From positions 26,039,878-26,103,877 of the forward strand of contig NC_085138.1 in the NCBI RefSeq assembly GCF_035046485.1: 64,000 nt of DNA. Direction: 5' to 3'. The notes under the pieces were generated by a model, which did not search any database, was not told where the DNA came from, and saw only the letters and a program-made list of their open reading frames with translations. Positions 10,298-20,399 of this stretch are shown in pieces. A program made the translations under genes and the position numbers. Origin of the DNA: Aedes albopictus. Its lineage: Eukaryota; Arthropoda; Insecta; Diptera; Culicidae. The first letter of the stretch is position 1. Each line of letters begins with the position of its first letter.

Positions 10298-10302
10298 GCT
10301 GG

Positions 10303-10612
10303 TACATTGTATGGTACAGGAATGGTTTTCACTAAACATCCGAAGGTTAGTTTTTATCCGGGATGGCTTCTTAGTGATCGGGAAGCAGATGAAGCGAGTT
10401 ATTCGGTAGAAGCCGATAAGGGACCGAATCTGTGTGTTTAGGACGAGGGGAAAATTCTTCAACTACAGCCATCTATGGCCAACGAACGATAACCCTGATG
10501 ACATAAAGGATTAGTTCTATGAGAGTCTTGAAAAGGCCTATAGAGTGTGCCCATCAAAATACCCTGTCATTGGAACGGCAACCCTTTGTTCGGTTACTCA
10601 ACGATATTATCG
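10303..10612 (+). pseudogene. Broken LINE, piece 1: endonuclease domain
   Basis: Conceptual translation with frame changes gives an apurinic-endonuclease-like stretch: YGTGMVFTKH, then GKFFNYSHLWPTNDNPDDIKD, corresponding to the catalytic-core region that reads NVYAPTND in intact insect elements. It follows directly after the LTR element. Pieces 2-6 downstream continue the same element in order and on the same strand. Confidence 0.65.
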
Positions 10613-10865
10613 ATTTTCCCCCTTATCGAACGCGACGATTTGAATCCATCGCGGGTGAAACCGTCGCCAGAGTCGTCGCCAGCCAATCATCAGGCGGGAG
10701 TCTGACGTTTCTACGATCTCACTAACACAAACAGCAGCAGAGGTGCTGCTTGATTCGTCGCGATGATTCAGAAATGCCGACTGGAAGTTGGCAGCGCGTT
10801 TTGTTATGAAAGCAACATACAATAATTGTCTGCGTTTTGTGACATTCGCTGCTGCTAGAGGCATG
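10613..10865. other. Unassigned stretch within the LINE remnant
   Basis: GC-richer sequence with CAG repeats (about 10735) and no recognised coding match. It is probably an insertion or heavily decayed LINE, since endonuclease lies on one side and endonuclease-linker on the other. Confidence 0.3.
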
Positions 10866-11543
10866 TCAATGAGCAACATTCAATATTCATCAGAAGCTAG
10901 ACGAGAGGATAGCAGAGACCAATGGATCTGGAGATGTCAACGGTTTATGGGGGTTTATCCATGAAGCAGTGGCAACAACAAGGCTAGAGGTGATAGGCAC
11001 CGCTCAGCGACGCCAACGTAATAATTGGTTTTCGATGGCTGTCAACAAATGACGAATGAGAAAATTTTCGCCACAAGTCGAATGCTAGTGGCCTCCCTGG
11101 ACATGGCTCAACAGGGAGCGGTACAGGGTGGCAAGAACAAAAGAGAAACGAATCCACCGCAGTAAAAAACGGCAACACGAAGAGAGTGTGATTGCTGAAA
11201 GCACAGGTGAACATGGATAGAAATGATATGCGGAAGTTTTATACAACTGTCAATAGCGTGTGGCACAATACTGTGCCAGTGCCCGCTGTGTGCAATGACC
11301 GGGAAGGAAATTTGCAGACAGACAAAACATTGCTGGCAGCCAGGTGAAAGGAGAACTTCGAAGATTTGTTGAATGGTAGCAAAGAAAGAGCACCCTGGAA
11401 CAGGATCAACATAGTGGATGACGATCAAGCTGTGGAACCACCAACACTGGATGAGGTTAAGAAGGCCCTTAAGGAGCTGAAAAACAGCAAGGCTGCTGGG
11501 AAGGAAAATGTCGTGGTCAAACATCTTAGGAACGGAAGTTAGT
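10866..11543 (+). pseudogene. Broken LINE, piece 2: linker and start of RT
   Basis: Conceptual pieces include a Lys/Arg-rich segment around 11130-11210, MDRNDMRKFYTTVN, NREGNLQTDK-like sequence, and at 11403-11530 the segment EPPTLDEVKKALKELKNSKA followed by AGKENVVVKHL, the usual entry to the RT domain. Frameshifts and stops are present. The piece ends just before the palindromic MITE at 11566. Confidence 0.75.
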
Positions 11544-11565
11544 AGCTACATTAATCAATCCACCA

Positions 11566-11697
11566 CCCAAGCAACACACATGGTTACAGAACAGTTACGG
11601 CAGCGTATGTAAGGGTTGTACAGTAAGTCACAGTGACTTCTGTGCAACCCTTACATACGCTGCCGAGACTGTTTTATAACCCTGTGTGTTGCTTGGG
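11566..11697. mobile_element. Palindromic MITE with CCCAAGCAACA ends
   Basis: A 132-bp near-perfect inverted repeat with arms of about 60 bp around AAGTCACAGTGACTT. Termini are CCCAAGCAACACACATGGTT and its mirror ending TTGCTTGGG. The element at 27183-27956 has similar ends. Confidence 0.85.
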
Positions 11698-11709
11698 CAG
11701 ATAATTGTA

Positions 11710-11967
11710 GAGTAGACGTTCGATAACTGCAACATGTTTACGTTTCACTTAGCGAACGAAAAACCGATAACTGCAACGCCTGACAGCGTCAACAAATCGT
11801 CAACTGACGTAAAATGAACGTGAACTTCATCCAACTGTTCATTTGGGCTAACATGGCGCACCATTCTGACATTTGGCGGTGCGATAACTGCAAATTTGTT
11901 GCACTTACCGAACTTGCAGTTAAAAAGCATTGCAGTTAAACCGTTTGCACCAACCGAACGTCTACTG
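11710..11967 (-). mobile_element. pogo-type MITE, copy D
   Basis: 258 bp, TA on both sides. The first base is G where other copies have C. It belongs to the subfamily with CCAACTGTTCATTTGGGC in the middle. Confidence 0.9.
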
Positions 11968-11974
11968 TAAAGAT

Positions 11975-12652
11975 ACACGCAGAAAAATGGCGCTTGTTTA
12001 AAACAATAAAACGCATGGTTGATTTTCAAACTGAGAATTTACTTATTCCAAAGTTATATTTAATTGTTTTCATTCAGAGTTTATTGATGAAAACAACCGA
12101 TTACCATCATTTCATATAATGTCAAAAATTTCATTTGATTCAACAAAATAAAAACCATAAACATGGTCCGAAAGCACTCACACATCTATAAAATGCTTAC
12201 CCCGACATCGCCACAGCGAAGAAGGTGCAGCAAATCCATCACGCCAACTTCCAAGTGCAGCTTTGGCCGTGATGGATAACGCGCAGGTACTCACGACAGC
12301 ATCCACAAAAAGTTGATCGGTTTCGCCTTTTTTGTCTTTTTCTAGTCGTTCTCCTCGCCATCCGCTTACCGACGAAATAGATTTCCTAGCTGCCGCAGTT
12401 GCTGCCGTCACCAAAACAATCACATTCCGGGTTTGTTAGTGGCAATCAATCAATTATTTCATGTTTAAAAAACCATATCTCTGTTTATTTTAACAAACTG
12501 TCAAAAATTTCGACAAATGAAAATATTTGTAGTATCAAACAAATGGAACAGTTCAGTTTAAACTAGAAATCAGTTTGTCGCTATAGTAAACTGAAAAATC
12601 GGTTGATTTGAACTAGAATTTAATTGTGTTTACAATTTATTTTTCTGCGTGT
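11975..12652. mobile_element. TIR element with CACGCAGAAAAAT ends and a GC-rich core
   Basis: The ends are CACGCAGAAAAAT and ATTTTTCTGCGTG with TA on each outer side. AT-rich arms surround a GC-rich core at about 12178-12430. Read on the minus strand the core holds splice-donor-like sites (CGGTAAGC, CGTGAGTA) and a short open frame, suggesting a captured gene fragment. An element of the same type lies at 18314-19603. Confidence 0.7.
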
Positions 12653-12659
12653 ATGAAAA

Positions 12660-12957
12660 GATGAAGAATTGCCTACCAGCTGGTTGGATGGCATCATATA
12701 CCCAAACAGAGGGATTACCCTTTTTAAATTCGGCTACTGTCGCGTGTTCTGTTCAAAAGACTGAGACCTCTTAAGGGGTCCTTCGTCGGCAAAATCAGGC
12801 TCATTTTCGTGAGGGTCAATCAACGACGAATCAAATGTTTAACCCGTGGATGATTCCAAGACAAAATTTCGGGAATATAACTTGCAAACTCACTATCTGT
12901 TTTTCTGTTTTAAAGTAGAGACTTGGTTGGGATACGACTGGGATGATTTTGCTTCGA
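12660..12957 (+). pseudogene. Broken LINE, piece 3: RT fingers
   Basis: With frame changes the translation gives LPAGWLDGIIYP, then a RGIT-like block, FREGQSTTNQMF and DKFREYNLQTHYLF, in the order expected of a non-LTR reverse transcriptase. The aspartate-bearing FVDFKAAYD region is where the fold-back element at 12958 entered. Confidence 0.75.
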
Positions 12958-13199
12958 AATGTTGGCTTTGCAGTCTTTTGGGGGAATCGAAAACACTAGT
13001 TTATGATTTTTTCCCGACGTTTTGGTCCGTATGGGACCTTTTTCAAGGGTCGAATCGGTCAAGTTTCCTAGCAAAGCCATCTTGAGTAGGAAACCTTGAC
13101 CGATTGAATCCTTGAAAAAGGTCCCATACGGACCGAAACGTCGGGAAAATCATAAACTAGTGTTTTCGATTCCCCCCAAAAGACTGCAAAGCCAACATT
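12958..13199. mobile_element. Fold-back element 1 with hammerhead-like cores
   Basis: Arms of about 90 bp are nearly perfect mirror images, starting AATGTTGGCTTTGCAGTC and ending in its complement. Near the inner end of the right arm (13111-13143) the sequence reads CTTGAAAAAG, then stem GGTCC-CATAC-GGACC, then GAAACGTCGGG. The left arm carries the same block on the minus strand. This is the layout of a hammerhead ribozyme core (CUGANGA, stem II, GAAA) with two changed core bases. It interrupts the LINE reverse transcriptase. Outer ends resemble those of the fold-back at 22735. Confidence 0.8.
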
Positions 13200-13395
13200 G
13201 CGAAGTTAAAGCAGAGAGTACGATTTAGTGAAAAGTAATGAGCTTTGGCAGATAATGACAGAACGTGGTTTTCCGGCAAAACTAATGAGGCTGATACGCG
13301 CAACGCTGGATGGATTATAGTCAGTCATGTATAGTATACGGATCGCAAACGAAGTGTCAACCTCGGTTGATGGATGGAAGCAGGGTATTGCTTTT
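13200..13395 (+). pseudogene. Broken LINE, piece 4: RT palm approach
   Basis: The translation reads ELWQIMTERGFPAKLMRLIR, then ATLDG, a stop, and IANEVSTSVDGWKQG, typical of the segment before the RT catalytic box. The next part of the enzyme resumes near 15225. Confidence 0.8.
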
Positions 13396-13689
13396 TCAAA
13401 TTTACACTAAGGTCTTTTTTAAACGGGAGATGTACCGTGTAAAAAAAACTGTGTGAATTCGCGAAACCGTGTTAAAAAGCTGAGGAATATCCACGAATAT
13501 TGAAAATGTCCTCACCTTCAGATATCGCAGGAGTATTTTGGAGAGTTAAAGTGGAAAGGGAGGGGGTAGTGTAGTAAGGGTTGTTTCTAGGGGTTAGTGG
13601 GGAAGAGGGCAAGTGATATGTTATAGGGAGAAGAGTGGTTCTAAGGAAGATTTCAGATATTTTGGGAAGTTAAGTACGAAGACGAAGCG

Positions 13690-14870
13690 AAGGATTAAGG
13701 AGACTGTCAACACTCCATAGGTCCATGAAGAATGGTGGTGTAGAGAAAGATGTTCCAGGACAGCTAAGAACTTCCGCGAGTAAAGGCTTTAATATCTACG
13801 AGCGTAATCGATGGATTGATGTTACATTACTGATACGGTGCAACATCCTAGAGGTCCATGGAGCGTTGTTCTGCAAAGATCTATGGAGCTTTGTTCAGTG
13901 GTTACTAATTTCCAACGATGTTCTAGGTCCGCTAAGAACTTTCGTGAATAAAGGCCTTAAGATCTACAAGCGTACTCAATGGATTGTTATAACATCACTG
14001 ATACGGTGCAACATCCTACAGGTACATTGAGCATTGTGCTGAACAGAACTAATTTCCAAAGATATGCTAGGATTGCCATGAACTTCCGCGAGTGAAGGCC
14101 TATAAGCGTAATCAATGGATTGTTATTATATGAGTGATACGGTGCAACATTCTACAGGTCATGTAGAGAACTACTTCCCAAAGATGTTCTAGGTCTTCCA
14201 AGAATTCCGACGAGGTAAGGCCTTAAGATCTACAAGCGTGATCAATGGTTTGTTGTCAAATTACTGATACGTTGTAACATCCTACAGGTTCATGAACCAT
14301 TTTTCTGCAAGGAACTAATTCCAAAAAAGATGTTCTAGGTCATCCAAGAACTCCCACGAGTAAAGGCTTGAAGATCTACAAGCGTAATCAATGGATTGTT
14401 CTTACAATACTGAGATGGCGCAACATTCTACAGGCCCATAGTGCACTGAGCTGAAGAGAACTAATCTTTAAAGATGTTCTTGGTCATCCAAGAACCTCCG
14501 TGAGTGAAGGCCTGTAGATCAACAAATGTTAACAATGGTTTGTTGTCACATTTTTGATGCAGTATAACGTCCTACAGATCCATGGAGCATAGTTCTATTG
14601 AGAAATATTTTCCAAAGATCTTCTAGATCCTCCAAGAACTTCCACGAGTAAAGGCCTTAAGATCTACAAGCGTCATAAATGGATTGTTCTTACATTATTA
14701 CTGATACGGTGCAAGATCATACAGGTCCATGGAGCATTGAGCTGAGGGAACAAATCTTCAAAGATATTCTAGGTCCTCCAAGAACTTCCGCGAGTAAAGG
14801 CCTTCAGATCTACAATCTACATGGATTTGTATTACATTACTAATGCTGTGCAACAACCTGATGTTGTGCA
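13690..14870. repeat. Tandem array with about 145-bp unit, roughly eight copies
   Basis: The phrase GATCTACAAGCGTAATCAAT recurs, with variation, near 13793, 13960, 14100, 14228, 14371, 14515, 14660 and 14805. Each unit also contains GATACGGTGCAACATCCTAC and a TTCCGCGAGTAAAGGCCTT-type block. The array sits between LINE pieces 4 and 5. The open frame at 13725-14030 is an artefact. Confidence 0.85.
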
Positions 14871-14929
14871 AGCCCCTCAATCCGACAAAATCCCAAGAAA
14901 ATAGTTGGTAACGCTTTAAGGTCTTTAGT

Positions 14930-15057
14930 TAACTTAGACTGTTCTTCGTATAGTATAGTAAAAAGAACCCATTATAATCCGGATAGACATGTGATGCGAG
15001 TGTGATACACGTAAATACAGCGGTACTCTCTGTGAAGAAAATTCTAACAAGACTGAC
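14930..15057 (+). repeat. Dispersed repeat shared with 32520-32625
   Basis: About 100 bp including AGACATGTGATGCGAGTGTG and GAAAATTCTAACAAGACTG recur at 32520-32625. In both places a LINE reverse-transcriptase fragment follows within a few hundred bases. Confidence 0.6.
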
Positions 15058-15224
15058 TTGAACGGGGAGAATTATCAGTGTGGCATTCATTTCAAGCGCA
15101 ATTGTACAGTAATTCCTGTATCACATGTGTGTAGTATTACACGTTTAGATCTTAAGACCAATATTCACGAGAGTACTTGGATGACCTTTGTAAATCACTA
15201 TTCTACAAAATTATCTTTTATACT

Positions 15225-15621
15225 GTTCACTCGACGGAGCGATCAGGAGGTCTGGCGTGCTGAGGAATGGTATTCACACGACCGCACATGCTCCTCGGTT
15301 TTGCGGACGATACTGATCTCATCGGCATCGATCGTAGGGCAGTGGAGGAAGCCATTGCTGCTCTGGAGAGAAACAGCGAGGATAGGCTTGACGATTAACT
15401 CTACCAAGGCGAAGTACATGATTGCAGGTAGAAACAGTGGCATTAGTGCTGAGGTGGTGATTGAAAGGGATGTGTTCATAGTTTTTTGAAGAATTTGTTT
15501 ATCCTAGAACATTTGTAACATGTGACAATAACGTTTCTCGTGAAGTGAAAAGATGTCTTGCAGGGTAAATAGGGCTATTTACAGATTGTAACTTGCAAAC
15601 GCAAACGAAATTTACTCTATA
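15225..15621 (+). pseudogene. Broken LINE, piece 5: RT catalytic box and thumb
   Basis: The translation gives LLGFADDTDLIGIDRRAVEE, the catalytic FADD motif, then ETARIGLTINSTKAKYMIAG, then EEFVYPRTFVTCDNNVSREV and further thumb sequence to KFTLY. Several shifts and stops are present. It runs up to the MITE at 15622, beyond which the frame continues. Confidence 0.82.
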
Positions 15622-15879
15622 CAGTAGACGTTCGATAACTGCAACATGTTTACGTTTCACTTAGCGAACGAAAATCCGATAACTGCAACGCCTGACAGCA
15701 TCAACAAACCGTCAATTGACGTAAAATGAACGTGAACTTCATCCAACTGTTCATTTGGGCTAACATGGCGCACCATTCTGACATTTAGCGGTGCGATAAC
15801 TGCAAATTTGTTGCATTTACCGAACTTGCAGTTAAAAAGCATTGCAGTTAAACCGTTTGCACCGACCGAACGTCTGCTG
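15622..15879 (-). mobile_element. pogo-type MITE, copy E, inside LINE coding sequence
   Basis: 258 bp with TA at 15620-15621 and 15880-15881. The LINE frame reads KFTLY before it and YMTLVLPVALYG after it, so excising the element and one TA restores the reading frame. Confidence 0.92.
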
Positions 15880-16049
15880 TACATGACGCTGGTTCTTCCG
15901 GTAGCCCTCTACGGTGACACGGCGAGGGCGTTTTTCACAGGTTACAGAGCTTTTGAACGCAAAGTGCTGCGGACAATGTTCGGTGGGAAACAAGAAAATG
16001 GTGTGTGGCACAGACGCACGAATCACAAGTTGTTCAAAACGGTGCTGTA
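15880..16049 (+). pseudogene. Broken LINE, piece 6: C-terminal region
   Basis: The translation MTLVLPVALYGDTARAFFTG, then FERKVLRTMFGGKQENGVWH, matches the region after the thumb of insect non-LTR reverse transcriptases. It is cut off by the MITE at 16050. Confidence 0.8.
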
Positions 16050-16428
16050 CAGTAAACGTTCGATAACTGCAACATGTTTACGTTTCAGCAAGCGAACAAA
16101 ATTCGATAACTGTAACGTCAGATAGGCGTCAACAACCCATCAATTGACATTAAATGAACGAACAGTTCATTCGATTATTCATTTGGGCTAACTTGGCGCA
16201 ATGTTCTGACGGATGGCGGTGCGATAAAGTGCCCCACACAATGCATACGTTTGCGTGTGCGTGACAGTAGATTGACACATTTCCCATGGGAAAACTGTCA
16301 AAAAAACGCAAACCTCGACGGAACGGACGCTATGTGTTCCAGGCTTAACTGCAAATTTGTTGCACTCACCGGACTTGCAGTTAAAAAGCATTGCAGTTAG
16401 ACCGTTTGCACCGACCGAACGTCTACTG
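16050..16428 (-). mobile_element. pogo-type MITE, copy F, with an internal insertion
   Basis: Termini are intact with TA on both sides. The extra length is due to a 119-bp insertion at 16227-16345. Confidence 0.88.
16227..16345. mobile_element. 119-bp insertion in copy F
   Basis: It interrupts GCGATAACTGCAAATTTG, with TA on both sides (16225-16226 and 16346-16347). The ends show only loose inverted similarity (CACACAATGC against ACACATAGCG). It is probably a small MITE or a remnant of one. Confidence 0.6.
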
Positions 16429-16553
16429 TATTGCCCCGATTTCTCCCCAAGGATACCGTACTGGGAGTGATAACCATTTGGCACTATTATTCGCTTTGCG
16501 TGCCAATACAGTGCTAGTGTAGAACTGACCTGCTCTATATTGGCCGTATAATA

Positions 16554-16811
16554 CAGTAGACGTTCGGTCGGTGCAAACGGTCTAACTGCAATGCTTTTTA
16601 ACTGCAAGTCCGGTAAGTGCAACAAATTTGCAGTTATCGCACCGCTATCCGTCAAAACGGTGCACCAAGTTAGCCCAAATGAACAATCGAATGAATTTTT
16701 CGTTCATTTAACGTCAATTGATGGGTTGTTGACGCCTATCTGACGTTGCAGTTATCGAATTTTGTTCGTTAAGTGAAACGTAAACATGTTGCAGTTATCG
16801 AACGTCTACTG
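16554..16811 (+). mobile_element. pogo-type MITE, copy G
   Basis: 258 bp, TA on both sides, same subfamily as copies A and J (CGCTATCCGTCAAAACGGTG interior). Confidence 0.9.
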
Positions 16812-17413
16812 TAGCCCTATAAGAACAAAAAGACGAAATATAGTGCTCATGGTTACTTGGGTAATTCTCATCACATCAGACGGAAAATAGCAAATCATCA
16901 TCATCAGATATTCGAACAAATTTTGCCAATGCCTCATTAGAAGGAAGTAAAAAGATGTAGAGTATAGATAACCAGCCTCTTTAGCACTAAAAATCGAATA
17001 ATTACATACGAATTGACAATTGTTCTCGTTTTGCGTACGACGAAGGCAATCGCACCAAAACAGCAGCTAGCCGAATAGTTTTTTAATCTCGCCAAATTCA
17101 CTTGTTGAACCAACCTTCAATGCACACCTCACAATAGTTCTGTAGCACTTTAATGATGGATTTCACTGCTGCAAAATACTGCAAAAGCTGTTTAGTTAAT
17201 AAAATAAATCTTTTTTTTTTTCCCGTCGGTTAAATGTAAACAACAAGTTGCCTTCGTCTAGGGAGATTGCAAGCAAATGCGTGCGTGAGTTTTCTGTATA
17301 CGAAACATCGTATTTCACACCCACACAGAAAGATTTCTGATGGTCAAAAATATCAATTGAAATATTTTGGTCGTTATTCTAAAGCTAAATCCATCTTAAT
17401 TTAAAACCTTCCA
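16812..17413. other. Unassigned AT-rich stretch
   Basis: No coding structure or clear repeat recognised; a T-run lies at about 17211-17221. Confidence 0.4.
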
Positions 17414-17670
17414 CAGTAGACGTTCGCTTGGTGCAAACGCTTTAACTACAATGCTTTTTAACTGCAAGTCCGCTAAGTGCAACAATCTTGCAGTTGTCAC
17501 ACCGCTATCCGTCAAAATGAAATGTCAACAGCGATGCGATGTATTTCAAATGCACATTGGCTGCATTCTGCAGCAACTGACAGTTCTTTGACGTCTGCCA
17601 GTTGTTGCAGTTATCGAATTTCATTCGGTAAGTGATACATAAACATGTTGCAGTTATCGAACGTCTACTG
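17414..17670 (+). mobile_element. pogo-type MITE, copy H (diverged)
   Basis: Both ends match the family; the left outer TA has become CA. The middle is diverged and reads differently from other copies between about 17515 and 17590. Confidence 0.82.
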
Positions 17671-17682
17671 TACTCAATCGTA

Positions 17683-17940
17683 CAGTAGACGTTCGGTCGG
17701 TGCAAACGGTTTAACTACAATGCTTTTTAACTGCAAGTCCGGTAAGTGCAACAAATTTGCAGTTATCGCACCGGCAAACGTCAAAATGGTGCGCCAGGTT
17801 AGCCCAAACGAATAGTCGGATCACGTTCACGGTTATTTATTATCGATTGACAACTTATTGACATCTGTCAGCCGTTGCAGTTATCGAATTTCGTTCGCTA
17901 AGTGAAACGTAAACATGTTGCTGTTATTGAACGTCTACTG
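17683..17940 (+). mobile_element. pogo-type MITE, copy I
   Basis: Same orientation as copy H and only 12 bp after it (TACTCAATCGTA between). TA on both sides. Confidence 0.88.
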
Positions 17941-18313
17941 TACCTTAATTTGGATTGCGAAGAATTTGACCGATTTTTCGAGTAAACCTACGGTCAAATA
18001 ATATTTTTTACCATCCTATATACCATTATGTGACGAAGGAGGTGTGCCAGGAATTGAATTCAAGTTGTGCTCAAAATAGACGTGGACTAGACGGAAACAG
18101 AATTCGAGGGACAATTATTTTATCCTAATATTTTAAGAAACTGTTGTTTCTTATATTGTTTACATAACATTGACCATGAGGCGCTAGGCGAGGTGTTAGA
18201 ATAAATTCGATCATAATTAGTCGGTGCTGAGTTAGACGGGAATTGGACAAAAACCCTACCAAGTGTAAAAAGAAGCGAATATTGTTAAACGTATAAAATA
18301 CGACAGACTTCAG
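17941..18313. other. Unassigned AT-rich stretch
   Basis: No feature recognised. Confidence 0.4.
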
Positions 18314-19603
18314 TACACGGAGAGAAATCACACTAGTTTGATACAACCAAAATTTTGGTTGACGTTCAAAGTCTGAATTTGGTTGTTCAGAGGTAAACAA
18401 TTATTTGTTTCTATGTCGAGGTTTCGATCGGAACAAATTATTTTTTCAAGTACTTTTTGCCCACATCATTTGGTTCTTCCAAAGCAATACATACTTAGAT
18501 ACAAACTATGATTACAATTTAAATTAATCGTTGCCTTGTTTATTTTTACCAAATATTAGGTTGATGAAAATAAATCATGACTGAAAAATATAAAGTAGAG
18601 CTTAGATTGGATGGATCTAATAAAAGCAATAAAAATAAACTAAAAATTTGGTTGGACGAATTCCAATCTAAAAACAAATTCGAAGCAAACTATAATATTA
18701 GTTTGTCCACACCACTGTTAGCTGCGTCACGTCAGCCGCATTCTTTGCCATTTCATTGTTGTCATCGTGTCTACGTAATTTCGATTGGCGGCGAGCTGAT
18801 CGAGTGTGTGCGGCCATTTCAGGATTGCTGTACCTCCGGTAAACGGCCTCAGAATCATCATCAGCGTACAGGTAAGTTTAATTTATTAGTTCACCTGTTT
18901 CTCTAATTTACAATGTACTTTCTCCAGATTGGTGTGCATTGCGACAAGGAAGACGCAAGTAACCCATGACCGAAAAAATCATGGCTCCGGGCAGCAGTAG
19001 TCCAATGTTCCGACCGGCTTACTTCGGTACTATTAGGGAAATCCGATGGTTTTCATCGGGTGAAGGCTATGATCCTCCCTGACGAATGTTTCCGAAGTGG
19101 AAGTGAAAATGCAAGGTGAAATGTGAACTAAATGGGGTGAATAATACTTTATATTTTCATGAAAATAAACAAAAAGTTGACTCAAATTCATTGTTTTGTT
19201 TTACATTTTTTTCAAAAAACACGGATAAGATGGAAGGGGGGGGCTAAGGAAGTGTAAACAAAGTAATGTCAACAATGTTTTTGCTTAATTTGAGGTGCAG
19301 TGTTTGCTTGTTTCAAATTGATTCTTGGTAGGTTGAAAGTAAATAATTTGGCTGAAACAACAAATGTTTTAGTTTGTTTCGGGAGCTGTCAAAATATAAC
19401 TACCAATATAATGGTAAATTTGAACAAAATTTAGTTGAATTAAGGTATTGAACCCTCAAAACAGTTACCTAATAAAATAGTTTGCTTTAACCAACGCCGT
19501 TAGTTGAAGGGAGCAAGATTTTGTTTGTGCAAATATCAACCTTGAAATTTGGTTGAATCTTGCTAAATTTTAGTTGCATTTACCAAGTATTTTTCTCTGT
19601 GTA
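18314..19603. mobile_element. 1.3-kb TIR element carrying gene-like fragments
   Basis: The ends are CACGGAGAGAAAT and ATTTTTCTCTGTG, flanked by TA. Arms are AT-rich and repeat TTTGGTTG-type phrases. The core (about 18700-19120) is GC-richer and contains a plausible small intron: CAG-GTAAGT near 18868 to CTTTCTCCAG at 18928. The reading frame across it is short, and no product was recognised. Ends and TA target match the element at 11975-12652. Confidence 0.65.
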
Positions 19604-20399
19604 CGTAGGAAGTTTGTCAAAATGCGAATTTTTGGACGCTTGGAAATGTGAACCTTTTTTACAGCTCAAATTGTTAATGTGCAGTGAAAATTAGACATCA
19701 ATATGTACCACATCCTGAGATTCACAATTAAAAACTTGAGCATTTGTATTGAAAATCGGCCAAAGTGTGTTTTACTCTGTCCAGTACTGTAGGTCCCTTT
19801 CATAAATAAATAAAAAGAATCCAAACTCTGACAATGGCATTGAAAAGATGATAGGGGATAGTCCAAGTTCAAGCAACTACGATGAGTTTGATAAGAAAGT
19901 CATCGAAGTGACCGTCACCTGGTAGGTTGGTAGCAGTGCGCACATTTCTTCGATGGCTGATGGAAGGTGCAAGTCTATGAATACTTGTTCAGCTGTCGCA
20001 GGGACACGAAGCTGGGGCTCCTGTTTGATTGACATCCTGTTGGGTGCTAACGACTTGTTTCAAGCTACTGCGAAATAACATTGATCCTGCGGCACTTCAA
20101 GAGAGCCATCCTAAGGCGAAGAAGCTCTCTCGGTTTCTTAGTGCTCACCGCGTTCTCTGTTTGCTAAGATTAAACTCTCAGTAGGCTCAGAACAACGCAA
20201 GCTCCCGTATCTCCGAGTCGTCTTCAATGCCTACTACGCTAGTCGGCTAGTTAGATTAATTGAATTGCTCCTTGAACGATGGACTTCAGTACTCAATAGC
20301 CCTCGTTTCATGATTGATTGCACACGTTCGTCTCTTGAAGATCGGGTCGTCAAAGACGCTTCCATACCGACGGAGTTTCACATTTCGCTCCGCAACTAG
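19604..20399. other. Unassigned stretch before the CpG-rich block
   Basis: The first part is AT-rich; from about 19915 the base composition becomes more even, but no open frame of note or known family was seen. Confidence 0.35.

Noticed and set aside
18577..18906. 109-codon plus frame as a host gene
   Set aside because: It lies inside the TIR element at 18314-19603 and its first half is AT-rich arm sequence.
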